NCBI RefSeq assembly: GCF_910589235.1
Contig: NC_060974.1
Coordinates: 4,207,503-4,271,502, forward strand
Source of the DNA: Vespa crabro
Taxonomy: Eukaryota; Arthropoda; Insecta; Hymenoptera; Vespidae
Direction of reading: 5' to 3'
Length of the DNA: 64,000 bases
Positions 51,583 through 64,000 of this stretch are shown one piece after another (within the stretch, counting starts at the first letter, position 1; each line of letters starts with the position of its first letter). The notes below the pieces were generated by a model. It was not told where the DNA came from. It saw only the letters and a program-made list of their open reading frames with translations, and searched no databases. The translations under genes and the position numbers were made by a program.

Positions 51583-52103
51583 TTGCTGTTGAGACGATTG
51601 TGTTGTAATCTCACTGACGGCACCACCGCTCATCAGTTTCGCATTGTTGTTTTCTGTATTGGAAATCTTTGCATATTCACGTTTACGCGGTAGATTTTCG
51701 GTCTTGACGATCGTTATGTCTGGATTGTTTTCGAGAACGGATGTTGCAGCTTTCGGTACAACTGCCGTAGGTACCTCCAAGTAACCACCACCCTCTCTTT
51801 TTATTGTCGTCGAAGTAGTAGGAGTTGCTGCGGTAACGGCGTTGGCATTGATCTTTTGTATAATATCGTTAACCGACTCGTTGTTCTCTTGCGTATCGTT
51901 ACCCTCGACGTTCACCGATGTCGCACTAACGTCACCGGCCAACGAAATTCTTTCGGAACCTTGTAGGGTAGACAGGTACGTTGCCAACGTGTGTACGGTT
52001 ACATTGAGGAACTCAGCAGCACGGAACAACGTTATTTCCTTTCTTCGTAATTTTGCGAGCACTTCCGCCGGTCCAGGTTCCGACCAAAAATCCCTAACTC
52101 TAA

Positions 52104-52146
<43 letters not shown>

Positions 52147-52777
52147 TAGAGAGAAAGAGAGAGAGAGAAAGAGATAGAGAGAAAGAAGAGAGTGAGAGAG
52201 AGAAAGAATAAAAAAAAAAAAAAAGAAAAAAAAAGAAAGAAAAAGATAAAACGAATGAATATTGACAAATGAAATGTCTTTCTTTTTTTTTTCACCTTTA
52301 CTAATTTTATTTAATTCTTTTCTTTTTTTGTTTTTTACTTTGTATATTGCTCTTTTTAATGATCTTTGATTATGGCAGTATTATTACCTATACGGGTGTT
52401 TAAGGCAACCATAACTGTCACGATATCTCCCATAGAGAGTCCCGTAAGAAACGCCGAGTATCTCAGCAGCAGTCTTCATTTCTAACTCCTTACTCTTGAT
52501 GGCATCCATAACGCGTCGCGTGAACGGTTCCTCCCAGAATTCTTGTCGGCGGCCCGTCGTCAAATAATCGTTCATCTTAACGACGTCCCGAAATTGTTCC
52601 GGGATCGATAGGTTCGTCGCGTTTGAATTCGACGCTGTCGTCGTAGGCGCTGTAAAAGAAAAAAAAAAAAAAAAAAAAAAAGAAATATATTTACACACAC
52701 CCAACACACCACATATATATATATATATCCACATTCGTGATAAATGAGAGTACAGGGACTTCATTTGTACGGGTACT

Positions 52778-52808
<31 letters not shown>

Positions 52809-53766
52809 TTATTATTTTTTTCTTCCTAATGAAAATAAATCATTATATATAATTATTACTTAATAGATTTACCTTTTTTTTCTTGATCGGAGGTACTACT
52901 GTCCTCCTTCGGCATGTAGGATAGCTAAAAAAAGAAATGAATACGATCGGATTAAAAAAAGAAAAGGAAGTAAGAAGAAACAAAGAGAGAGAGAGAGAGA
53001 GAGAGAAAATAAAAACGTTCATCATATGTCTCAAAGTGAAAAAGAAAAAAGAATTGTCATATGATTATAGATATCGAAAGAGAAAAAAGATTATTGACGT
53101 AATAAATAACTTTTAATATTTTCAATTGATCTTACCACCGGCAGTGGCGTTTCGTTATTCTCGTTCATCATCATTTCGTCGTCCCAACTTTCGTGGTCAC
53201 CTTCGCTCATCATTTCCTCCTGCGAAATCGACAGTAACATAATTTTTTTTAAATAAATACCATTTAATAAAGGTGATAATGATATAAAAAAAAAAAAAAA
53301 AAAAAAAAGCAAACGAAAACAAAGGAGGAGAAGAAAACGATCTATTTTACGACATTATTTCATAATCGTCGTCATTATCATGATCATCACATGACGATGA
53401 TTATTTTCTATTTTGTATTTGGAATTTTTTCAAAAGGAAAGAAAAAAAATCTTAGGCGAGGAATAAACATACGTTTCCGGTGATACATGTGATTTTCGGC
53501 GTAAAGACGTCGTGCGTCGTAGGTGTATCGTCCAATGGAGGACGTCCTCTACGCCTTTGTTTTGGGGGTTGTGGTTCATCCGTGTCACCTTCCCTTAAAA
53601 CCGTTTCAACCCCTGGCGTAGCCGCACCAGGACTGTGACCACTGTTACTTAAGTCATTTTGCGTTGAATCGCTACGCCAGCTGACCTCCGCAAGACCCTT
53701 GATATGAAGATCCTCAGCAGTCTTTAATAGGGACGACAATCTTGTCTGAAAAAGAAAGAAAGAAAG

Positions 53767-53799
<33 letters not shown>

Positions 53800-54207
53800 A
53801 GTTAGATAGATTTTCTTCTGCTTCTCCTTCTTTTTAGTTTTCTTTTTCCTTTCTCTTTTTATTTTTTTATTTTATTTTTTTGGAACTTGATTAGCTCTTT
53901 TGTTTTTTTTTTTTTCGTTTTACTTTTTCCAAGACCCATCCAATTTTTCAATTAAAGAATTATAATTTTTCAACTTTTGTAAATATACTAATTACAATAT
54001 ACTAATATCTCGAAATTATTTTATGATATAATACAGTATATAATATAGTATATTATATTAGTATTTATAAATAAATATCATAATTTTTTCTCTCTCTTTT
54101 TTTCTATAATTTATTACTAATAAGTATATTAATTATATTATACTATAATTACATATTATATACGTATAACTATATATACCATATATTTGAGTATAATAAT
54201 TATAATA

Positions 54208-54260
<53 letters not shown>

Positions 54261-54677
54261 GGTAATATATTATACATACAAATATAATTATACTGTATTA
54301 TATTCAGCATAATGTCATGTCGATGAAATGAAGTAAAACATACAAGATATATAAATATATTGCGTGTATTTGTTTGTGTGTGTGTGTGATATATACAAAT
54401 AAAATGTTAAAAGTTGTATATACTACTTCGTATAATTTTTTGTCGATCGAATGAATTTCTTTATCATAGAATCGGTATTAGAACTGTGCTACTTTTTCGT
54501 TTTTATCCTAGATTCCACGCTTTCTTCGTTTCATGTGTCTCACTTAGGGGAAAGTATTTTTTGTCGTATTAGTTCGCGTTATGGCGTCTGCTCGATGCAA
54601 AATAAAAAAACTGCACTCTACTTGATCGCAAAAGTGTAAAGGTCTCTTTCTTTCTACGTTTCTTCATTACTACAATA

Positions 54678-54728
<51 letters not shown>

Positions 54729-55595
54729 AATATAATATTAATTAGTATTATACATTAGTATTATACTATATGAATATAAAGTATATATAATATAGAGATA
54801 TCTACAAACGCTCATATAATATACGTATATTAATATTAAGTATATATTTTATTATTATAATATATTGATATAATTATAATATTTATAATAATTATATTAG
54901 TATAGTATAATAAATATATTATTATATTTATTATTAATATAATTTCGATATTAACATTGCGTTATATATGCGTTAAGATAATCTCAACTTGTCCGATATG
55001 CACTTGCTTTTACAATATTCCACCATGCGAATATATAATAACGCAAAAATTTAATAATGCACGGTATTAAGTACTTTCTTCTTTTTTTCTCTTTTTTTTT
55101 TTTCATATTCTTTTTTCCCCTCTCTCTTTTTTCTTTTTTTTTTTTTTATTTTTTTATTTATTTATTTTTTATTTCATTTCATTTTATTTTGAATAGCTTT
55201 AATTGCAGCAGAATCAGTAAAACGTTATGGAATTCGATCCTCGACAAATAAACACGGAAATATTTTAACTTGTTAATCGAAATGAGTTTCGATCATACAT
55301 TTTGAATGCGTACAATTTAATTTCGATTGATAATAAAATTTTATTACGGATTAAGACATTTGCCTTTGGATTAATTTATTTGATTGTAAAACAAAAAAAA
55401 GAAAAAAAAAAAAAAGAAAAAAAGAAAAGAAGAAAAGAAAAGAAAAGAAAAGAAAGAGAAAGGAAAGAATTGCAATATTTATTTCTTTTTCTAATTCTTT
55501 TCTTTTTATTTCGTAACAAAGAAAGAGTAATTAACACACGGACTGTGATAACTCTGATTAAAAGAAATTATTTATAAATAAATAAATAAATAAAT

Positions 55596-55627
<32 letters not shown>

Positions 55628-56980
55628 CTTCTAAGTCTTATGAAGAAACGAAGATTTACAACTTTTTCCAATACTTCATGGCCAAGATACTTTATCTCAA
55701 ATCTTTATTCTTCGTCAAGTGGTACGAGACACCATAACGTCAGGTCATTGGCCACGTGCTTGCATTCCTTTAAGTGACGGTAATAAAAAGTATCGGTGAA
55801 GGATGGGGAAGGGAAGGGAGAGGAAGAAGAGAAGGGAGGAGAGGGGTCATAGTAGCGTCTTGACACGAAACTCTATACATTCATCTGGTCGTTAGAATAA
55901 CGATTTAAGCAACGATCTAAGATGTTATTTAAGTCTTAACAATGATATAACATTTTCAATCTCGTACACGTATTATTTATTTATATTCGTACGATGTATA
56001 ATTCGTAATTACTTAATCGAAAAAAAAAGGAAAAAAAAAAAAACAAAGAAAAGAAAAAATTAAGACAGATAAAAAAAAGAAATTGTTCTTTCAACATTGA
56101 AAATTGTTAAAAATTGATCTTAACTCGCTACTCGTCAAATTATCCATAGAAATGTTCGATGCCAATCAATTTTGGATATATATAGATTAACGTGCCATTT
56201 ATATAGGATTATTTAACGAAAAGATAAGAAAAACGTTAGATTCGTTAGTTTTTTAAATTGTTAATTTATGCCGATTATCATTGAACCGTCCTGTAGAATC
56301 CGTCCATTCCTCGTTGATCGTTCAATTTAATCCATGAAACATTTGACGCCATTCTGATAAATACTTATTATCGAAATCAATCGTAACTCGTCCGTTCTAA
56401 CGGAAATAAATTCGTTGAAATGCAATGGCAAACCTAAAGAGCGTTAACAAAGTGAAACATCATCGATTGATACACTACCACTATCACTATTATTTCACTA
56501 CGTGTAATTAAAAGTTTTTTCTTTCTCCTCTTTTTTCTGCTTTTTTTTTCTTTTTTCTTTTTTCTTTTTTTTTCTCTTTTTTGCGGTTACCGACAAACCA
56601 AAAGAATGGATTCTCTAAATGCACTTTCGAACGGAAGCAACGTCGTTTGAAAGAATCAATGTACCCGAACGTACAAGAACTTTGATATAAATCGATTAAC
56701 CAAAAGTTTCTCGGACAATGATTAGACACGAAAAGAAAGGATTTGAATTTCTACAAATCTTAGAAAAAAAAAAAAGAAAAAAAGAAAAAAAAAGAAGAAA
56801 AGACGAATAAGAAAGATACGAATTTTTTTTATAACATCCCCCGTAGAAAGTATATCCATGTAAAAATAATATTTTATATTATCGCGTTAAATGATTATTA
56901 AATAAAAAAAAAACAAAAACAAAAAAAATGACAACAGTACTTTTATCTACAGTACTTTTATTATCCCGCAGAAATTATAC

Positions 56981-57018
<38 letters not shown>

Positions 57019-58009
57019 TCTTGAAAAAAAAAATAAAATTCATAAAAAGAAAAAAAGAGAAAAAAGGAAAGAGAACTAAAATTGCTAATATTACTTTTAC
57101 GACACCCTATAGAATATACACGTACACATGTCGGCCTGTAAACGAGGACTATCGATTTCATAAAATACAACGTCGTTTTTCTCTCTTCCCTATAAAAAAT
57201 TCGCGCGACAAACAAAAGTCGACGAATGAGAGAAGGAAGCCTCTACTCCGTCGACGTTCGACCGATATAAAAAATGTAACTGCAAAAAACAACGTCGTTG
57301 TGATTCGTCTAGATAATTCAAAATGGCGTCGTCAATGTCACGTGCTCCGGATTCGAACACGTTTCACGCGGGAAAAAAAGAAAAGAAAGAAGTAGGAAAG
57401 AGAGGGAGAGAGAAGAGAAAAGATAAAGAAATTAAGATGGGGGAAAAAAGAGAAAGAAAAAAAGAAAAATACATTTACGACGAGTATAGCAAGAGGAAGC
57501 GCATACGAACATTTCTAATGAATTTCTAACGATCTATTGAAATTAATACGAAAATTCAATGGCAAATAAAATATTATTTCGTTACAACGAATTTCTAAGA
57601 AATTTCTAAAGTAAATCACAAAGGATAACAACGAATATAAGAACGATCTGACCATTGTAAATGAAATCATTGAATTCTAATGTATTTACCAATGACTATC
57701 TAAGTAGGGAGGGATGGATGGAGAGTGGAGGAAAAGAGAGGGAGAAACGTTAGAAAGTCTATGGAAAAGACTTAATATAACTCGTTAAAATTCGATCGGA
57801 TTTAATAACGCATGCGTTTCGTTGACACGTGCTCCCCCCTCCCTTATCTCTCTCTCTCTCTCTCTCTCCCTCTCTCACTCACCTCCGATACACATACGCA
57901 CAAACACACACGTGTATATAATTTGCTTGTTTCAATCTTCGGTCATTTTAAAAATGGCGCATGGAGTTTCTATCGGCTGGTTCTATTCCCGAGAAGAGGG
58001 GAGGGAGAG

Positions 58010-58046
<37 letters not shown>

Positions 58047-58371
58047 ACGGTATGATAATTAAAGAACGACGGAAAGGTCGCGTAACGAACGTCATTGTCG
58101 TTCAGTGAGGAAAGGGTGGGAAGTATGGGAATGAAAAAAAAAAAGAAAAAAAAAAAAGAAATAAAAAAGAAGAAAAAAATAGAACGGGGGTGATGAGAGT
58201 GATGGGATTGAAAGAGTGGATGGACGGGGGAGGAATGGGGGAGAAAGAGGTGAGGTAAAGTGAGGAGAGGAGAGGAGAGGAGAGAAGAGGAGAGAAGAAG
58301 GGGAAGGAATCGCCAATTACGTTTCGCTAATTTTCGAAGCGATATAATGGTGTGCTTCGACCGTCATCGTG

Positions 58372-58403
<32 letters not shown>

Positions 58404-58627
58404 CGTGTGCGTGTGTATTATTAGAGAATTATAATATGTTATTAGAATACATATTATTCTATGAAATATAATATGTAACTATTTATTTTATATATTTATA
58501 TAAAATATTATCATTAATAATAATTAATTATATATATATATATAAAATATTAATATATATATATATATAAACTATATATTATATATTTATTATAAATAAT
58601 TTTCAAATGAACAAATTCTAATTATAG

Positions 58628-58673
<46 letters not shown>

Positions 58674-60817
58674 AGAACTTTCTATGAATCGGCTACGACG
58701 ACGACTACGACAACGATGATGACGACAACATAGACGACGGCTATAGCGGCTTCGGTGGCTTTCTATCGGCCAACGGCTAGAGAATTGGAAAAATGCTTAT
58801 GTGGGTCAGCATCGCCGTTGTTGGCGTTTGGCTCCGTTCTAGACCAGAATAATGTATTTCAGAAATGAAACCACTTTTTTTTCATCTCTCTCTTTCTTTC
58901 TCTTCCTCTCTCTCTCTCTCTTTCTCTCTCTTATTTTTTCTTTATCTTTTTACTTTTCTTTCTCTTATAGAAAAAGAGAGAAAACTAAAGACAGAGAGAG
59001 AGAGAGGAGAGAGAGAGAGGAGAGAGAGAGAGAGGAGAGAGAGAGAAAGAGAGAGGAACATTTTTTGATTCTCTTTTTTCTTTTTCCTTTTACCTTTTTT
59101 TTTTTTTAATTACAAGAAATAATAATATGAATGCACTATGTAAAATGTAATTTCTACGATTCTTAATCGAGTAAATGAAGTACGGATTTTCACTTGCCTT
59201 ATCGTCTCTCGTCGATGTGATTTTTCACAAAAAAGTAATGAAAAAAGGAAAAAGCGAAGAAAAGAAAAAAAACCAACAAGAACAACAACAACAACAACAA
59301 CAACAACAACCGTGCTGGAGAAAGCTCAATGGGGCCGGTCGTCACGACTAGAAATCGGCAAAGAATTTGCGAGAGAGCGACCAACTATGAAACTATGAAA
59401 CCCATGAAACCTATGAAACTATGAAACTTCCTTGAAGAAAGTAATATCTCGAAAATTTATTATTAAAATATTATATTGTTTTATATATATATATATATAT
59501 ATTTATTATTATTTATTCTTATTATTATTATCATCTTTATCATCGTCATCATCATCATCATCATCGTCATCGTCATCATCATTATTATTATTATATATAA
59601 TAATTTATTAATTTAATTATTATATATATATATATATATATACATAATAAATAAATAATTAAATAATAATAAATATCAGATATTTCTATTCAAGATACAT
59701 ATTGATTAATTCTAATCTCGTTAATTTTATTATTATTACGTAATTAAAATAATGTCAACGTTATATCGATTAAAATTCTATATCTAATAAATATCAAATA
59801 TAATTAATTAATTCCAATTTTATCTATCAAGAACCGTTATTATAATATCATACGAGATATATTATCGATATAAAATATAATAAAAATTTTTCGTACCGTT
59901 AATTAAACAAATAAAATATACAAAAGCGTAGAAAATTCTTTTTCTTTATTTTTCTTGTCTATATATACCGAATATATATACATATGCATATACATATACA
60001 TACACATATATATATATATATATGTGTGTATCGATTCAATCGTGTTTGTTTGTTTCGCGATTTGTTAGATTTGTTTTGAAAATTTGACGTAGAAGACTAG
60101 AGAGGGAAAAAGAGAGAAACATAGACGTGACAGTGGGTCGGTCGAAAATAAAGTACGGAGGAGGAATAATTCCTCTCTACATATGTATATATATATATAT
60201 ATACACATACATACATATATACAAACATATATACGTATATACATACGTATGTATAAAAATATATACATATATATATATATATATAATATAATATATATCA
60301 CGCATACGTTTTCTATATATCTATAGACGGAGAAACAAACACGTAGAAAACGAGACATACATGTGTATATCAAGGCAACGAAGAGTGGCGGCCCGATCGG
60401 CCGAGAGTCAAATCTATCAAACATTCATCGTCAAATCTCCCGTAGATTTTTTTATTGTCCGTGTCGAATTGAAAAGCGACTCTCCGCCTGTCGAACGTCA
60501 CCGATAGAATGAAGACGTTTCGCTCTGATGTTTGCGCGTTGTCGATCGACCATTTTCTTTTTCTCTTTTCTTTTTTTTCTTTTTTTCCTTGCACTCCTCC
60601 CCTCCCCCCTCCTGTTTTCTTCCCTTTTTATTATTTTTTTCTTTTATTTATTTGTTTATTTATTTACTTTTCTTCTTTTCCTTTGTCAAAAACTTCAAAT
60701 CTGATTTGTGAGAGAGTAAAAAGAAGATACGTGTGTAGATTTATGTGTATGTATTTGTACGTACGTAAGTATATCTATGTATGTATGTATTGAACGTATT
60801 GGCATAAATGTGGTTAG

Positions 60818-60852
<35 letters not shown>

Positions 60853-61054
60853 ATATGTATGTGTATATATGTATGCGTATATATGTGTATGTAAAGGCAC
60901 TTACGTGATCGATATTAATTTCTCCCTTGTACATGAACTCGACGAGTACTTTGATGTCCGAGAATTTGACGTCGCGCATGATTACGATAGGATCCTTCTC
61001 TTCGTATTGCGACAGGATCGTGTCAAAGTAGGTGCTGCATGCCGATAGTACGAC
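51403..61054 (-). CDS. BTB / AT-hook / double psq-HTH / poly-Q transcription factor, 3' part
   Basis: Six exons on the minus strand: 60905-61054, 53473-53745, 53136-53219, 52873-52924, 52388-52649 and 51403-52099 (1518 nt, 505 residues, in frame). The first exon and the start of the second are the C-terminal half of a BTB domain (VVLSACSTYFDTIL ... EFMYKGEINIDH, then SLLKTAEDLHIKGLAEV). An AT-hook (RRRGRPP) follows in exon 2 and an acidic stretch in exon 3. Exon 5 and exon 6 each begin a module with F-W-x-E-P followed by a psq-like helix-turn-helix (KTAAEILGVSYGTLYGRY; FRAAEFLNVTVHTLATYL). The C-terminus has ~47 Gln and ends KITDPLALNNDNSKP. It should be a nuclear DNA-binding factor that dimerises through BTB. 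I cannot assign it to bab, psq, ribbon or another named member. The N-terminal BTB exon(s) are not in the window, so the entry is partial. Confidence 0.9.
51451..51591 (-). repeat. CAG/CAA tract encoding ~47 glutamines
   Basis: 141 bp of mixed CAG and CAA codons in the last exon of the BTB gene, with CAA interruptions throughout. The length is probably polymorphic. Confidence 0.95.
52100..52387 (-). other. Short intron of the BTB gene between the two HTH exons
   Basis: 288 bp with donor GTAATA and acceptor CTCTTTAG. The acceptor side is a long CT repeat (GA on the + strand at 52102-52200), which serves as an extended polypyrimidine tract. Confidence 0.85.
53746..60904 (-). other. BTB gene intron 1 of the visible part (about 7.2 kb)
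   Basis: Donor GTAAGT at 60904, acceptor TTTTTCAG at 53746; it interrupts the BTB domain. It contains TA arrays (54212-54254, 54683-54724, 58630-58670), purine-rich tracts (57380-57470, 58186-58310), a (CTATGAAAC)-like 9 bp repeat (59384-59428) and three AATGGCG-type motifs. Less AT-rich islands lie at 58680-58860, 59310-59400 and 60370-60560. I found no coding exon. Confidence 0.7.
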
Positions 61055-61627
61055 CTGCGAATAATATAAATATTAATTACTAAACAAAACAAAAAAAAAA
61101 GAAAAAACATATATATGTATATATATTAATTAGAATATTAATTGAATTAATTTATTTATTATGAAAGCAAATTAAATGATTTTGTCCATTTTTCTTTTCT
61201 TTTACTTTCTTTCTTTTTCTTTCTTCTTATCATCATCGTATGATTTGTATGCGAGATCTCAAAAAAAGAAAAAAAAAAAAAAAAAAAAAGGCAAAAGAAA
61301 AAGAAAAGAAAAGCAAAAGAAAAATCATACGATCATAATTTTGATTTCTATCGTTAAATTTCAAAAGCAAATTGACGTTCAGATATATTTGATGTCCCTT
61401 TTTCCTATCGATAAATCGTCCCCTGTTAATACGAACGTAACCCTTAATAAGATCTACGTTAGTTTGTAATATGGCGCACGTCGATCATCGTTAATTATAA
61501 ACGAAATGAAAATGTAGATTTCGAGAATGGATGCTGTCCCGTACGTTAATAGCACACGTTCGAATGTCCGGACATATTTTCATCGTAAAATGTGAATAAA
61601 ACGTGACAGAAAATCCACTCTCTCCCT

Positions 61628-61664
<37 letters not shown>

Positions 61665-61751
61665 TCCCTTATTTCTTCATTCGCGACTTTTTTTAATAGT
61701 GTCGATAATACCTATACGAATGGTGCTTTCATTTTGATCGAAGTACATACG

Positions 61752-61783
<32 letters not shown>

Positions 61784-62069
61784 GTATGTATGTATGCATA
61801 TATGTATGTATGCATGTATGTATGCATATATGTATGTATGTGCATATATGTATGGGAATACGAATATGTTATTCATACATGAGAGATCATCGAGTCAATG
61901 GAAGTTTGTTTCAAACGTTTCAATCGCTCGTGCGATTAGAACAATTGATTATATCAATGAATGGAGGTGCTTTTATTTTCATCGATAATCTATGAATTGT
62001 TTATATGCAGTTTAAATATGTATAAGTTTCAATATTTGTCAGGTTAGATTCGTTAAGTGAAAATTTCGC

Positions 62070-62120
<51 letters not shown>

Positions 62121-62368
62121 AAATAAAAAAAAAAAAAAAAAATACATTTCAATCGATTAGTACGTTTGATTATCCCGAATAATGGTGATATTTTTTTTCT
62201 TTTCTTTGCTTCTTTTTTTTTTTTTTTTGTTAAGATCTAGGAAATATTTTTTGTTATTGTTGTTGTTGTTGTTGTTGACTACTACTAGTCAATATAATAT
62301 TCGTCATGTGTATACAATGCTGTTGATTTTTTCGATGGCAATTTCTATGCAGTAGGCGATTATAAGAT

Positions 62369-62432
<64 letters not shown>

Positions 62433-63831
62433 ATGTATTAATCAAGTTGAAAGGTATGATTCGATCAAAAAAGTATAAGTAATGGACTATTAGAAGAAGA
62501 TTAGGATTAACCGTTGATGTGTTTAACACAGTTATTTAAAATATTGATAAAATCTGATATGACGTATAAATGAAATTTTTGATTCATTAAAAAGATGTCA
62601 TAACTAATACACGATAAATAGTCTCAAGTATCATCGATACGATTATCAAATGTAATAATTAGAAATACGATAGAGTTAATTTTCATTGATTTCGTATTCG
62701 AAAACATTCAATTCAAAATTTCGATCGAAACATTCAATTATATCAATTCGTATAACGAAGCTTTTTCAAATTTTTTATTAAATTTTTCCTAAAAATTCGA
62801 TTAGCTTTTTTATTGTATCGCTAAATTAAACAAATGTCTTACATACATACATATAAAGATATAAACACATAACATTTAGATTATGCGATATTTCATAATT
62901 TTATTTCTTTTCTTACGAAAGGAATATTATTCTACATTTTCGAATAAATTTTTCATACAGATTCAACCCTCTTTCTGATTATATTGTCAAATTACAAAAA
63001 ATCTTGTATATATATATATGTATATATATACACACACATACACATACGGACAATGCTTTATTTCATATATTTCATTTATTTTCGCATTTGAATCTTCAAC
63101 ATTGATCAATTCGAAAACGAAGCTTGAAATTTAATTTTTCATGTAGATTCAACCCATTTCTGATTATACTGCCAAATCAGAAATACACTGTGTGTGTATG
63201 TGTGTGTGTGTATATATATATATACATTTAAATTATGCAGTATTTCATAATTTCATTTATTCTCTTATTCAATTCGATTAATTCGAATAATGAAGCTTCT
63301 TACGGGGGGAAAAAAAAACAAAAAAAGAAAAAAAAGAAAGTATAATGTCAGATCACATTTTTAACTTAATATTTTCACGTAGTCTCGTTATATATATTTC
63401 TGGCTTCATTGAATTCCCTTTTCAGTCGTACATACCTAAATCAAAAGTACATATACTCCGATCGATATCATCGAGACAATGATATCTGATCGAAACATTT
63501 CGATAATTAGATAGTAAGATCTACGTTAATATACAGAACAAAATGATTATATCATGATCACGTAAACGTTTGCAATTTATAATAACAATGCAATACATTA
63601 CAAATGTATATATATATATATATATTTCTTTCATCTTTTTCCTATTTCTGTTTATTACGAAATATCGCAAAAAAAAAAGAAAAAAAGAAAAATAATAATA
63701 ATGAAAAGACACATCAATTTCGTTATAGTGAAGGAAGACTCGATCGAGACGTTTAAAGGAGGGACTTTTAACTTTTCATTTAGTTTCGATCGTATATACG
63801 CGCGAGCGTAGAAATAGATGACGAGGAAGGG

Positions 63832-63870
<39 letters not shown>

Positions 63871-64000
63871 GGAAGGGGATGAGGGTGTAGAAGGATGAAG
63901 AGAATGAGGAAAAGAGGAAGAGTAGTGGAAGGAAGGAAGGAAGGAAGGAAGGAAGGAAGGAAGGTTATCGAAGTCGAAATAAATCAATGTCACGGTGCTT
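61055..64000 (-). other. Upstream intron of the BTB gene
   Basis: The exon at 61054 starts in the middle of a BTB domain, so this is intron reaching beyond the window. No BTB N-terminal exon (usual W-N-x-H/Y and FxDVTL motifs) is visible. Contents: CT tract 61617-61665, TATG-type array 61774-61854, TA run 62074-62120, GTT repeat 62254-62277, GA repeat 62371-62428, GA then GGAA repeats 63835-63964. Confidence 0.65.
62740..63310. repeat. Degenerate tandem repeat of roughly 200-350 bp
   Basis: Three motifs recur: an ATTCG-TATAACGAAGCTT-like segment (62752, 63109, 63282), CATTTAGATTATGCGATATTTCATAATTT (62873, 63224) and TTTTCATACAGATTCAACCC-TTTCTGATTATA (62949, 63136). TA/CA microsatellites separate the copies. 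Confidence 0.6.

Noticed and set aside
57340..57375. GGATTCGAACACG resembling a tRNA T arm
   Set aside because: No acceptor stem, A box or anticodon arm could be paired around it.

Overview
This is an AT-rich, microsatellite-laden stretch of an insect nuclear genome. Introns are numerous with GT-AG ends, and the genes (TDP-43/TBPH, Nanos, CLIP-domain serine protease homologues, a BTB-psq factor) are insect types. The very high simple-repeat load and AT bias fit an aculeate hymenopteran such as a wasp or bee. That placement is inference; no species-diagnostic sequence was identified.

Layout. (1) 1-~9.6 kb, + strand: the last coding exon of TBPH (RRM2 plus glycine-rich tail). It is preceded by intron that contains a long tyrosine-rich ORF on the same strand, and followed by a probable long 3' UTR. 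The RRM1 exons lie left of the window. (2) 11.4-11.8 kb: a possible spliced non-coding + strand transcript. (3) 12.2-16.2 kb: a diverged tandem duplication of a ~2 kb block carrying a ~200 bp satellite-like repeat rich in CACGTG-like sites. (4) 16.8-19.4 kb and 25.5-28.2 kb, - strand: two CLIP-domain serine protease homologues (438 and 653 aa) whose catalytic serine is replaced by glycine. A tRNA-His(GUG) gene lies between them. (5) 32.2-38.3 kb, - strand: nanos in three exons. (6) 38.4-51.4 kb: about 13 kb with no supported gene, made of microsatellites, poly-pyrimidine tracts and a few structured spots. (7) 51.4-61.05 kb, - strand: the 3' part of a BTB transcription factor with an AT-hook, two psq-like helix-turn-helix modules and a ~47-residue polyglutamine tract. 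Its first exon(s) lie right of 64 kb.

The splice models were built by hand from ORFs and splice consensus. For both protease homologues and nanos the exon lengths sum to an exact multiple of three from start to stop (1317, 1962 and 567 nt), and the 1518 nt visible in the BTB gene also stay in frame. The two protease homologues belong to the non-catalytic CLIP-A type known elsewhere as cofactors of prophenoloxidase activation, so they form a small immune cluster. TBPH, nanos and the BTB gene are unrelated regulators of RNA processing, germline translation and transcription.

Most speculative points of interest: the tyrosine-rich ORF inside the TBPH intron, whose candidate acceptor is in the same phase as the RRM2 exon; an open +1-frame tail just after the TBPH stop; the multi-CLIP decoy protease; and the duplicated FW-x-EP/HTH modules of the BTB protein.
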